This document shows, piece by piece, positions 12,613 to 24,800 of a stretch of 64,000 bases of DNA. The notes under the pieces were generated by a model that was not told where the DNA came from, made no database searches, and worked only from the letters and a program-made list of their open reading frames with translations. The stretch lies in contig JABVXV010000136.1 in NCBI GenBank assembly GCA_013365325.1, positions 62,001 to 126,000 on the forward strand, written 5' to 3'. A program made the translations under genes and the position numbers. Position 1 is the stretch's first letter; each line of letters starts with the position of its first letter. The stretch comes from Dipetalonema caudispina. Taxonomy: Eukaryota > Nematoda > Chromadorea > Rhabditida > Onchocercidae.

Positions 12613-15058
12613 GTCAGATTTTTTTTTTTTTTTTTTGCAAATATTTGCGTAGATATCAAGAAAGGAATTTAAATATCGGGAAAATATTTCGAGAAGAATA
12701 AGTATATTAAGATAGAATTAATTGTTTTAATTAATGAAAATGAAAGGATCGAAAATGTCCGGTGATTCATACGAAAATCTTTTTTTTTTTACAGCTGTTT
12801 TAAAGCAGGCATCCAAATTTCTATTGTAACATTTTTTGATTTGGCTAAAATTTATGCAAAATTTAAATGTCTGAAAAAATGCTATGAGACAAATAGATTC
12901 TTATGAAATTTTAATAACAAAATTAGTTCATTTCTGAATTGCATTAGATTGAATTTCGGATTTTTTTTTTTTTTTTTGAAAAGTTTGTAACATTGAAGTG
13001 GGAAAATAAACGAAAATATGAATGGATAAAGTGTTAATTTCTATGAAATGGTTGTGGTGTTTTTTTTTTTCTTTTTTGAAAAATTGTGTTTTACTCTAAA
13101 TTCATCATAGATTTTAACATATCCATGCCTTATATTTATTTATTTTCGTTGGTTACATTATTCGGCATCATTTTAATCTTTATTTAATGCTAATAATGTA
13201 AAATATGAAACAATAGAATATTTTTCAAATAAACCATTGTTCTTCCTTTTTTTTTTCTCTTTTAAAATTTTGAAAATGTTTTTCATTGAAGTAAAAAAAA
13301 AAATGAAAAGTGAAAAAATGAAATATGCAATATTTACTCTTTGTTAACTTCTTACCCATATAATATGTTTAATTATAAGGGACAATTTCTTTATTTGGGA
13401 TTTTTTAGGGAAAAAAACTTTGGCAAACAAAATAATTCAGAAATGAAGCAACCTGTTTGTAACCTCAAATTATTTCTCATATTTTGAGCGCAAAAAAATC
13501 AAAGATAGTTATAAAATTTGCAATTTTTTTTTAAAGGAAATTTCGAATTATGTTGATATTGGTAATGCTCAAAGATTTATTGCTAATGGACTGATTTCAT
13601 TTGCGAATTTCGTCGTAAAACTTGACGCAGTGCTTCATTTATAGAAGCTATGTGGATGATAGTTCATGTTGAAATTTTGCATGTACTAAAAGAAAAGTCG
13701 AAAATCAAAAAGCTGACATAGGCTTTACAATTACCAATTCAACAATTCCTATAATTTGAATTTCAAAACTATCAGATTGATGAAGACTATTAGCAAGAGA
13801 ATTTTTGAACTTGGTAAAAAAACATATATGAAACTGAAATTTCGATCGTAATACGTAGCGTTTGAAATCAAACTAACGCAACAGATAATAATCTAAATTG
13901 CCAATTGTAAATCTTAAATTTGCATTAATTTTCTTCCCTAGTTTCCCTCCACTCTTCCCTTTATTCTTTTCCATTTGTCATAGATATAAATTAAAATTTA
14001 TTCAGTTTTCTTTGTCCCAAATTTCTCCGCCTTTTCACTTTTGTTTTGATATTTGAATGAGGAGTGGGAAACAACGTACCAATAAGTGCGTTAAATCCTA
14101 CAAATACTTAAATCTTTCCACTACTGTGAAGGACATTGGATAATTTTTCGAGTTTACTTAGAACATCAGGCCTTTTTCATTTATTATCGCCTCTTCAAAA
14201 TTTTAAGGAAATGTCGCATCGAATGAAAAGTTTGTCATTTATTTTATTTATTGTTTTTACAATTGTTAATTGTGTACTATTACAAACTGTCTGCTACCTC
14301 ATCCTTTCTTTTTATTTCTCATTTACATTTTATAAATGATTAAAGAAAAAAAAAAACTCCCATTTTAGTTCCAAAAAATTTTTTAAAAATTTAAAACTTG
14401 AAGAGAAGTGAGAGAAGGATTGAAGATAGAAATAATGATTTTTCCTTACTGAAACGACTAGAATTATCATCAATTACATTATAATGATTTCGATCAAGGA
14501 AAAAAAAAAAAAATCACAACTTCTCAATCTTTGATTCATCCTTTTATTATAGTGTGAAGGACTTTTTGTTTTTATTGAATGTAGGCTTTATAAATTCATA
14601 AGATTGCAGAAAAAATATGCACAAAGTAAACTTTTAATTGAAACAGACTAAATTAATTGCTTAAAAAAATAATCAAAGATTTAGAGCTTTGGAATTTTTA
14701 TATCCCTCATAAAGAAGATTATCGAAATTGATGCATACGAAAAGTATCATGCAATATTCGATCAACTTATATGCTGAGTTGATCCTCAAGAATTTATTCC
14801 TATACAGTTAATAAAATTCATTAGATCGTTAAAAATCAATCATAAGAAAAATCCTTCTAAAAATAGGAAAAAAGCGATGAATCATTGTCGTGATCAATCG
14901 AACTGTTAAAGAAAATGAAACTGATAATCACTATTATTATCATCGAAATTGCAGTGAAGTGTGATAATCCAAACTAAGTTAAATAATAACAGTTAATTTT
15001 TGTTGAAAAATTAATTCTCAATACAAAATTGAGTCTGAAAAATGCAATCAAAAAAATT
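12613..15058. other. Non-coding stretch upstream of the six-pass membrane gene
   Basis: About 2.4 kb of AT-rich sequence with several T runs of 10 to 17 bases. A hydrophobic frame near 14210-14336 resembles a signal peptide but has no exon borders or continuation. Otherwise I see nothing here. Confidence 0.5.
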
Positions 15059-18000
15059 ATGTTAGGACGTACGATGCATGCATTATATGCGATCAGTTTT
15101 ATGATTTATTCGATCACCGATATATGCGATTGGCTCTTTGTCTATTTCACTCTTCGTGGCTATGTCACAACATTTCCATTGAAGACTTGGCTTGCTGTGG
15201 CACTTGTTTCCACAACAGTTCTTGGCTCTATGCTAACATCACTTCTATTGGTTGGTTAATTTCATTTAACAATAACAAAAACACAATTTTGTTAATTATG
15301 ATAAAAACACAATACTGTTAATCGGTAATTGTTAATTGTTGTTACGATAATAATAGTAATAATTAACAATCAGGAAAGTCTAGAAAGTAATAAAATATGA
15401 TTTTACTAATGTTGGCTGAAAGCAAAATCCCGGCGATACAACTCGAATAGTTTTGTAAGACCAATAATTAATTAATGGAATTATTACTTGCGACAACAGC
15501 AATAATCCATTATTGATTGTAATCTATTCTTAAAAAATGTTACTAAATAAAAAATAGCATCAGTCTGAGAAATGAACATTTTAAATTCATTAATTAGTTA
15601 AAAATCAAATGTAAGAGATTCCCAGTTTTGAAGTATTTTTTTTTTTTTTTTTTGCTATTACTACGGCTATTCCTTTGTTACAATTGAACTATTTAAAGTT
15701 TTAAATAATGCAAGCTGAAAAAAAAAACACTGTCCACCCTCATTGAACCAAGCAAACCATTGTGTCCATTTGAAACATCTCCAATTATTCCTTTCATGGG
15801 AAATGATCTGAATCTACATCAAATCACTTGATTTCTAATCAAGCTTCATCCTAATTATACCAATATTACCATCATTCAAACTACAATCTCGTGGTTTATT
15901 TAATCATTGGTTTTTTTTTTTTTTTGTTAGTTTTATCCGATTTTGAAAGGATGATGATAATAATTAATTATTTCTTATTCATAGGCTTTAAATTTTTTAC
16001 AACTTTTCTGGTTTAGACCTGATTGCATGGGATTCTTTATGGTTGAGGCTCATTAATAATGATATAAGTAAACTGTCATACAATGAACGGGTATTTTTGA
16101 TCGATAACTTTGCTCTAGAATTTATAAAAAATCACCGGAGATTTTGATGAAAAAAAAAAGTTTATTATTATTATTGTTATTATTGTTGTTATTATTATTG
16201 GCAATTAGCTTGCGCTAAAATAAGCAAAGACAACGACCAAAATAAGTTAAAATCCTGAAAAATGTTTTATTCAAACTCAATTTAAATATATATAAAATTG
16301 GTTTCAATAAAATTACATTAATATTGCAAAACTTATTCCATAATTCGTTCGAATCTCCAATTTTAGTAATTTAATTCCTTCATTCATTTTCATTCCGATT
16401 CCTTATTTCCTTTCATAATTTTACCCTAAATCTATGAAATCTTACCATTTCATTTTTTTTCCATCTTTAACCTTTTCCAAAAGTTTAGGTATTATGCGTT
16501 GAAAATGCATATGCTCATCGTCTTGACATAGCGCCATATCGAAGCGGTTTTGCTATCATTTACGAAGCTTTTGTACAATGGGTTCAGGTTTTTTTTTTTC
16601 TTTTTTTTCAATTCATAGAAGCTATGTTAAATGAAGTAATTAACTAAATATATATATCAATGAAGTAAATAATTAACTGCAATAGTTGTATTGCATTGTT
16701 GGCTATAATTATAATGTTAAGATTTAAGAATTAAAGCCAAGAAATAGAATATTAATGATGAATTTACTATGAAAATTAAGCGATGAAATGAAGTTAAATA
16801 AAAATTCCCATAATAAATCCATTCAATTTTCCAGGCATTTAATAATTTTCGAATAGCATTCCTGTTTATGATTCTTCATGATATGCCTTTAACAATTATG
16901 AATTTTATCTTTATCACTTCTTGTCGATGTGTTGGTCCACAGGTTTGTTTATTTTCATTGATATATCTTTATCATTTTAAAATTCTCTTAAAATGATTGT
17001 ATCCTTTGAATTGCTTTATGAAGTTGCAAGTTTAGCGAAGTTAATTTAATCAATTAATAAGCTGATGATAAATAATATGCGAAGAGAGTTGTAATAGAGA
17101 AGATTTGAGAAATATGAAATTTTAGTAGAGTTTATGATTCATGATTTTAGTAGAGTTTATGAGAGTTTATGGTATTAAAAGTTTGAAATTACAGATAAAA
17201 ATTTTGCAGATTCTTCAATGGCCATTGATAATATCATCATTGGCGACAACTGTAAGTATTCTGTGGCGTTTAGTAATGTTATATTTTGCATATCGCGGAA
17301 TGATATTTCCATTGAAACCTATTTCACGTGCTAATACAATTACTCCACAACCAACAATTTATGAACAATTCAAACTCAATTTGAGCCAAAAGTATTTTGT
17401 TTATCAGATTTCATTGTTGAACAAATAAACAAATAATTTCTTGATCAATGAAGAATGAACAAATCAGTGAAGTGTGTAAATTAGGGAATATTTTAATGTG
17501 CAAAAAATTAAATAGATAAGGTAAAAAAAAAAAAAAAGAAAATAGAGCAAATAAAAGTTAACCTCACTATCAGTGGAAGCTTTTAATGAAATGATAACGC
17601 AGGGTAATTCAAAGATGATGAAAGATTTCACCGATGATATAGTTCATTATTAAGTATTAGATCAATTATGGAACATACTGAAAAATTGATTTAAGAACAT
17701 TTAAAATTTGTTAAATTTAAGAAATGGAGGACGTTTGAAAGATTACGATGAACTTTGGCCTGTCAGATACAGCGTACGACGAATCTATGGAGAAGGAAAT
17801 TATGAACAGCAAACTATATCTGTGAAATCTGACAAAGAATTACATGAAAATGCATTATTTAAGGTACTAATACTATTATTTTCAGCGTCAAAATATTTTT
17901 GAAGTATGAAAAAACAATGAACATTTTATTGGTTATAACTATTTCGCATTTAAAAATTGCAATTTTTTAAAATAAATTAAACTTTCATTTTTATTTCAGC

Positions 18001-19800
18001 TTCGATTCTCATTGTTGATATCTATTCTGAAGATTATTTTAACATTTTTACTAACACTTATTATATATATGTTATCAATATTGACCTGTTGTGCACCATG
18101 CTGTTATCATTACATCTGCAGCTCAAGAAGTTTCTATCATCGTCACAAATGTTCAAATTCCTTCGTCAGGTAGACATTTGTTAATACATTTCATAACATT
18201 TAAATATTGTTAATTAATTCAATATAATTAACAAAATGATTAATAATTGATGAAAATATATTGCATTTTATTTGAATGTTTTTCAATTTTTTGCAGATTT
18301 TTTTCGCAAGGATTTCATTGGACAATGTTTATAACATCGTTACTTTTAACAACAATATTATTTATTCTAAATATTATCTTATTATCATCCGTTCATGGGT
18401 TTGGTAACAATCAAATAACATTCGAAATAGACCATGTGTGTGTGTGTGTGTGTTTTTTTTCTTTTTTTTTTTTTTTTTTTTGTTTTTTTTTTGTTTTTGT
18501 TTGGTTTCATTATTTTATCTATCATCAGAAGTAAAAAAATTTAATAATTTAAAAAATTATTATAAAAATAAATAAGAGCATTACATGAATGAGTACATTG
18601 TATTTAAAAGAATATTTATTGAGTAAATGAAGACTTGGCCAAGTACATTTGTGTTTTTATTGCACTTGTAATCCTATGCTCCAATATCTAGGCAAATCAT
18701 TTCAACAATATTGAAATATCATATTTCAGGTTTGTGTAGCAATTTCATCATCACAAAAAACAATCCAAACAACTATCGAAACAAATCACAAAGAGCATTT
18801 GAGTACAGCAGAATTAAGATACACCTGTAAACCTATGTGGGAGGATGGCGGTTTCAGGATTGGACTTAACAGAAAAGAGGCTGGAACTTGGCAAACACGA
18901 ATAACATTAACCGGAAAACAAATTCTGGTAAATTTTGCAATTTTCGAACTTATAAATTTGTAAATTTTGCTGATTTTTATCACCTTATTATTTACAAATT
19001 GAATCATTTGACTTCATTTAGTAACGTCATCAAATTTATTCAGATAATCTCAAAAAATGTCAAGCTATCTAATTTTGTTGCAAATTTTTGCAAGATCAAT
19101 TTGCAGTTTTGTGAAAATTTCCAGGCTATTTCAACAAAAGTTAGAATGGAATATGAAAGTGATCGTCAGAATCCTCATCATACATTATATTACGACTATG
19201 TATTGTTGCAGCACAATGATAAATCACGACAAAGTTACACTTGCATACCTGGAAATAAAACAGATTGGTAATTTATCAAAAATTTTTGTTTGGTTTTAAG
19301 TTTTTTTACTCCCAACATTTATTGACCTTTAGCATCAATGGATATTTATAATTTATAGTCTTAGGAAGCATTTCTCTGATGGCTAAAATAAATGATTGTT
19401 GTGTAATTTGAAAAAAGAAAAGAAAAAGTGAGAAATTTTTAAAACTTAAAGATTTCAAAGGTTTTATCTGATATTTTCTGCGTAATATTTCATTTCAATG
19501 TTTTCTATTGCTCTTAAAATATCCACTTTTAAGATACATATTTAATTGAGTCAAATTTTAAAATAAGAAATGTCATGTACGATAGCTTTATTTCATAAAT
19601 TAATTCAGCTATGTTATAATATTTAAATTTCAAATTTTAGGAGGTTCTTAAATGAGATCAATGAGTTATCATGGCCATATTATGCAGCTTGTGATCGTGC
19701 ATGGTCTATTCAATGGAATAGTTTAATTGATTGTAGTTTATACAACAGTAAGAATTATTTGGCGAATAAAAGCTATTACTTCGATTATGTTTTCCTTTAA
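15059..19800 (+). CDS. Six-pass membrane protein of unknown function
   Basis: Ten exons join in frame: 15059-15250, 16489-16587, about 16835-16942, 17210-17391, 17722-17863, 18000-18169, 18297-18435, 18730-18927, 19125-19267 and 19641-19800, giving 510 residues. Hydrophobic segments lie near residues 8-30, 44-65, 101-125, 136-160, 245-265 and 310-332. A charged loop (about 180-240) follows the fourth segment, and a Cys cluster (CCAPCC) follows the fifth. The last 165 residues form a soluble domain with spaced Cys and Trp residues and no further membrane segment, so it probably faces the outside or a lumen. I do not recognise the family. The third segment contains an acidic-X-Pro pattern (LHDMPLT). 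The start codon is the first ATG of the first certain exon; the frame is open upstream to 14993, so an extra 5' exon is possible. The donor of exon 7 sits in a TG microsatellite. Confidence 0.75.
16163..16200. repeat. TTA/TTG trinucleotide microsatellite
   Basis: A run of TTA repeats interrupted by TTG units, inside the first intron of the six-pass membrane gene. Confidence 0.9.
18435..18500. repeat. TG microsatellite followed by a T tract at a splice donor
   Basis: Nine TG units (18435-18452) run into a T-rich tract broken by single C or G bases. The tract starts exactly at the end of exon 7 of the six-pass membrane gene, so the splice donor is part of the repeat. Confidence 0.9.
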
Positions 19801-20886
19801 AATATTTCATTCTTCTTTTCCTTCCTATCAATGCCATTTACATATCTCTCTGCCTGCTTATTTTTATATTTTTCATTTTCAGTATTATATTTTTTTTCAG
19901 TTTTCATTTATCGCTAATTTCCACAATGATGAATCTTAAATTTATCCATTTGCAGTCCTGGGTCAGAGATATCAAAATACTGCATTTGTTCTTGTATTCA
20001 TATGAAAATACGGGTTAAAAGATAAAATTAGATATCGCAAATTTCCGTTTAGTGTTTGCCACTAGTAATTTTTATCATCAGTGAAAAAAAAAAAAAACCG
20101 CATTAAATTTGAAATTACAACATTTATAATTAAAGTGAAATTCGTGCTTATCACTCTTTTAACTTCATCATATCAGTCAGTCGATACTAAAAGATTTGAT
20201 TGAGATGTTCAAAATTTTTTCTGAATGTCAATTTTGCCATGCTTTATTGTGTAATAGCAATTCTGTGTTGTGAAAAAAAATGATGTCATTTGTAAGACTT
20301 TTCGGCGCACTTAAATTAAATTTAATCATAAATTGTCTGTCGATTAGCAAAGTTGGATTAAAAATATATCATTTGATAATGTCAAGGTATTACGAAATGT
20401 AAGCCATCATGAATCTTCCGCATTTCTGGAAGAGGTTAAGACTTTAAGCGATCAGTTGGCTACGGTACTGCTTAAATATGAATGTAATTTCTAAAACGAA
20501 ACAATCAAACAATGATCATAAAAGGAAAACTTAATCGGTAACAATTAATGATAATTTTGATTTATTTACTGGAAAAGAAACATTGAAACTATTCCAACTT
20601 TATGACTTCAACGTAAGCCATCAATAGTCAATCATTTCGGCTACTTATCTCTGTCAGATGTATCATCGAAATTTCAATTTTTTCTGAAGCAAACATAAAT
20701 TTCTTTTATTCTAATATAAATATGTAAATTGAAATAATCATAAATACCTTGTAGATAAATACAAATTTTTATTCATTTAGGTTTTTATTACTTCAAGCAT
20801 AACAAAATATAAATTAATACCTTTCATCTTAACGCAAATACATCTTTCGAAATAATACAATTGTACATTCATAATAAATTAAGAAG
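19801..20886. other. Non-coding stretch after the six-pass membrane gene
   Basis: About 1.1 kb with no supported exon. It presumably starts with the 3' untranslated region of the upstream gene. Confidence 0.5.
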
Positions 20887-21290
20887 GCGCAAATGTACAT
20901 TTTTATGACTCCTTGGACAGGTGCAAATGTGTATTTGCTGCCTTGTAAAGTAACACAAATGTGCAATGTGCAAATGTTCACATGATTACTTTAGAAAAAG
21001 TGCAAATGTACATTTGTTGCATTGAGAAATATCATCAGAAATATCAAAAAAAAAAAAAAAGTGAAAAGTTGGTAGTGCTCAAATATAATTTGCTGCTTTT
21101 TGAAACGGTACAAATGGGCATTTGTCACAATTTGATATTGCGCAAATGTACATTTGCTGACTTTTCAGACAGTGCAAAAGTGCATTTATTTCTGTTTGAT
21201 TGCAAAATATGAATGTTGAAGTATTTGTCACAAATTTGTTGGCTTTTAAGTTAGAAACAATGTGTATTTGTTGATTAGTAATGTGTAAAT
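20887..21290. repeat. Degenerate minisatellite with palindromic core
   Basis: Roughly ten diverged units of about 30-37 bases, each built around a version of GCAAATGTACATTTGC and followed by a spacer resembling TGACTTTTCAGACAG. The unit at about 21147 has the full 16-base palindrome, and the units at about 20889 and 21002 keep most of it. Other units differ by a few substitutions. The array ends shortly before the kinase pseudogene. No protein-coding role is likely. Confidence 0.7.
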
Positions 21291-21339
21291 GAAGAAAAAA
21301 AGATATGGAATTGAATTTCAGTAACTGCGAAAAAAGGCA

Positions 21340-21840
21340 ACATTTTGTATTTCCGGTATTTGACAGGAAGATACATCTATTTAAAATATCTTTGGATGTG
21401 AAATTTGAATATTTCAATTAATAATACTAATTAACATGAAATTAATTACTGTTCCGGAGGATATTTTTGGTAAAATGAATACTGAAAATAAATACGTTTT
21501 ATTGCGATCTTTTTATGAATCTCTTGCAAGAAACAAACAAATATTGGTTTTTCGTTTCGATCACTTCATTTTCTTTGTCTTTGTTTACTAGGCTAATACT
21601 ATATGTTATTCCCTAGGAGTAGCCAAATAAAGATGAGAAATAATCCAAAGAATGAATTGTTTACTGTTTGTTAGCCGGTGCTATTGAAGTTTAAAAAATT
21701 TGCTCTACAGAATATTATTCATCGTAATGTGAGATCATCGAATATTTTGCTCGATATGGAATGGAATAAATAAAATTTTATGATTTTTGTAATGTTAAGT
21801 GTATAATTAATTTAATGGATGGAACATAGTTTGTTCTGCT
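21340..21840 (+). pseudogene. Decayed partial copy of the MKK7-like kinase gene
   Basis: The stretch follows, in order, sequence of the kinase gene at 32980-33790, intronic sequence included. Around 21347-21475 it matches the end of the intron before kinase exon 33051-33194 and two pieces of that exon (including the CCGGAGGATATT block). Around 21590-21840 it matches the end of the next intron and exon 33652-33795. The catalytic-loop peptide is recognisable as IIHRNVRSSNILLD, against [14 protein letters not shown] in the intact gene, so the catalytic Asp is changed to Asn, the conserved Lys is lost, and a stop follows soon after. Much of the exon and intron between is deleted. Retained intron sequence shows this was a DNA-level duplication and not a retrocopy. 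Confidence 0.8.
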
Positions 21841-21859
21841 TATTTGTTCATCAATTATT

Positions 21860-24800
21860 GCGCAAAGAAATTAAATGAATGCGTGAATGTGATCAATTTA
21901 CAGTTCTTTTCATAGTATTTGAGATCAGTGATTCGATCGTATCCATCTTTGGTTATCACAATTATTTCTGATAGTTCTTATTTACTTATAGTTTTATATC
22001 TATTTCTAATTATAGTCGAAATATGATAATTAGGTTGATATTTGCGATATTGAAAAAGCATCGGTTCAATTGGTATTATTATTTCTTATCAAGCACTAAT
22101 ACTGAAAATTGGAGGAAAATTTTCCTCTAATATTTTGATAAATGAAATGTATCGAAAGGAAACAATTTTTATTTTCAGCAAAATTTTCTTGACATTAGTT
22201 TGATGAAATAAATTTATCACATCTATCGTGAAACTGAATCTTGCAACAAAATTTCTGCAATGATTTGCTTCTGATTTATTGATTTATTAAATTGTTTCAC
22301 AATGAAATGAATCGAAAATTTCCGATGAGGAAAAAGATTAATTAAATAAATCCAAAATTATGAAGCAAAATTGTTCATACTCCAAAAAAAATAAAGTTTT
22401 GATATTAATTTTTTACCATGATTTGAATAACGTATGCAGTAATCATATTTAGCATTGCTGTCGTTTATATTTTTTGATTTTTTTTTTATCAGAATTCCAT
22501 TATTACCATAGGAAACAGAAAATATTATTTGACTTATCACACTGTAATTATTATTCTGATAAAAAAGATAAATCATGAAAGGGAAAAATTTTTACCAAAA
22601 TATGCAAATGAAGAAGCTCTGCTGATAACAATAACATTTCTCTACAAATTCAATGGAAATTACCTAAATTATGGCTTAACACATGAATTTGTTATTTTAA
22701 TTTTTAACTTCTTCATTTACTTACCTCAATCATTTTGATATTATTTATAATTGTGCTGTAAAAAGAAGTAATCGGAAATTGACAAATGAGCAGTAAATCA
22801 GAACTTTATTGAAGCCAATAAAATTTATGATTCAAATTTTTATAAACATAAATTTGCATACTCCCAGAACCGACAGAAATTTTACCTGCTGTAAATCATC
22901 GAAATAATGCACATATTGACGATTTCATATTTCACTCAAATTTTGGTTCAAAAAAAAAAAAGAAAATATTTAAATTTCCTTCAATCTATCTATCAAAATT
23001 ACATAACAAAAGAACTTAATCATCCAATTTGTAATTAGCCAAGAATTAAGAATAATCTTATTCAAATATGTGAAAGTTAACCGCTTGGAAGTATTATATT
23101 ATGAGTATGAAAAGCGCTCAAGATCGCAGTATTTTGTTGAATGTTTGCTGATAGTCAGAAAAAAAGAGTATTTGTCTCATGGCGCAATTTTCAGCAATAA
23201 AATCAAATTGGAAATATTTGAAAGTGGTCATAGCACATAAATCAAACTTCACAATTGCTATGAAATTATTTGATCTAAGATGGCACTTTTGTTTTATCGA
23301 CAAAAAGATATGAAATCAGAAAAGTTAGAAACGAATTGCTCATTTTCTAGAAATATATCATTTTTTTTTTAAAAATTATATTTCATATAGATGGAACTAC
23401 CAAACATTTTAACCTTTCAATTCTGATAAATATGAGATTAATAATGGCAAAGTTTTAAATTTAGCAATGTTTATTTGGATCTCTTGTTTGAGAAAAATAT
23501 ATTCACATCCATTTATTCACTACAAAAATCAAAGAATTGTATTAATTAAAACAAGAATTACAGGAATTAAAAGGGTCAAATAACTGTAAATAAAGGTCAG
23601 CTTTCTCTCCAAAGGAATACAGCAAGAAAAAAACAATCATTTCTTTGAATTAAGAGAAAATGATTCCTGTCAAGTAAGGGTCAGACATAAAATTTATCAT
23701 ATCTCATTTATAATATGATATGTGTGAATTATATTGATTGATTGATTTGTCATCTAAGATGAACGATTTTCCTTTGTAGAAAAAGGATAACTTTTTTGGA
23801 ATATTGGAAATATCTATCTGCTCCAATTTCTTACTTTCTCTCTTTAGCGAACTATAGCTTCGAATCGGTTCGTAAAATTTGCAAGTAACAAACGAAAAAA
23901 AAAAGCGGAAAAATTAAAAACTGAAAGAATTTAGAAAATTGAGAAAAATGAAAGTAAGGAATGAAAAAAGAGAAAAACCAGAAAGAAGTGAAAAAAAAAA
24001 GTAATAAAAAAATGAAAAAGGGAAAACGTTTGCTTTTTTCAAATAAATTTGACAATGAGAACAATTGAAATTTATGTTTGCAGAGAGGAAATGACCATAT
24101 TAATTGTTACGATCATTCCTATTGCTATGGTCAGAATTTAAGCGTTTGTGACGGGTAGTTTTCAATTCCATCAGAGTAAAAAAACTAATCTCTCTTAAAT
24201 TCATTTCATTTAATTTTAACATTTTTACACTGAGCATATAACTTTTGTTCGAAGTTTAAATTCATTATTTTACTCAATTTCAATTCGCAATTGTTTTCAT
24301 TCATATGTTAATGTTACCCTTTTTTTTTTCATAAACTATTGCTAATAGTTTATTATTGTTAATTATTGTTATTGTAGTTTTTGTAAATAATTTACAGTTT
24401 TCACTAAATACTGAATACAAACATCTATTAATGTTTGTAACAATTTGTTTCTCTTCCTTTTCATATCGCAATTGTTTTCATTCATATTTTAATGTTACCC
24501 TTTTTTTTTTTTTTCATTTAATTTATTTGTACATCATTACCAATATGTGATATATTTAATTTTATTTATTAGGATTTCTTAATAATTCATTTCGAATATT
24601 AGGCAATTGAGTAATGGAACTTGTTTCTTGATGGAACTTGAGTGACTTTTCAATATTATGCCGATATTTAAGTTTATTTCTTCGTCTGAATCAAAAGTCA
24701 ACGTTAAGTTTTGCAATTATCTTAGGTAACTTTTTCTTCTTAAAAACCGATATTTCAATTCGATCGATATTATTTTGTTCGCATCATTTGATAACAATAG

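Noticed and set aside
14136..14339. Hydrophobic plus-strand frame resembling a signal peptide
   Set aside because: The frame has no acceptor, donor or downstream continuation in phase. Hydrophobic frames are expected by chance in T-rich DNA.
16250..17450. Membership of the six-pass protein in the XK/CED-8 family
   Set aside because: The acidic-X-Pro segment is only loosely similar. The large C-terminal soluble domain and remaining sequence do not match what I know of XK proteins, so no family was assigned.
18786..19007. Minus-strand frame overlapping exon 8 of the six-pass gene
   Set aside because: It is the opposite strand of a real exon and has no gene structure of its own.
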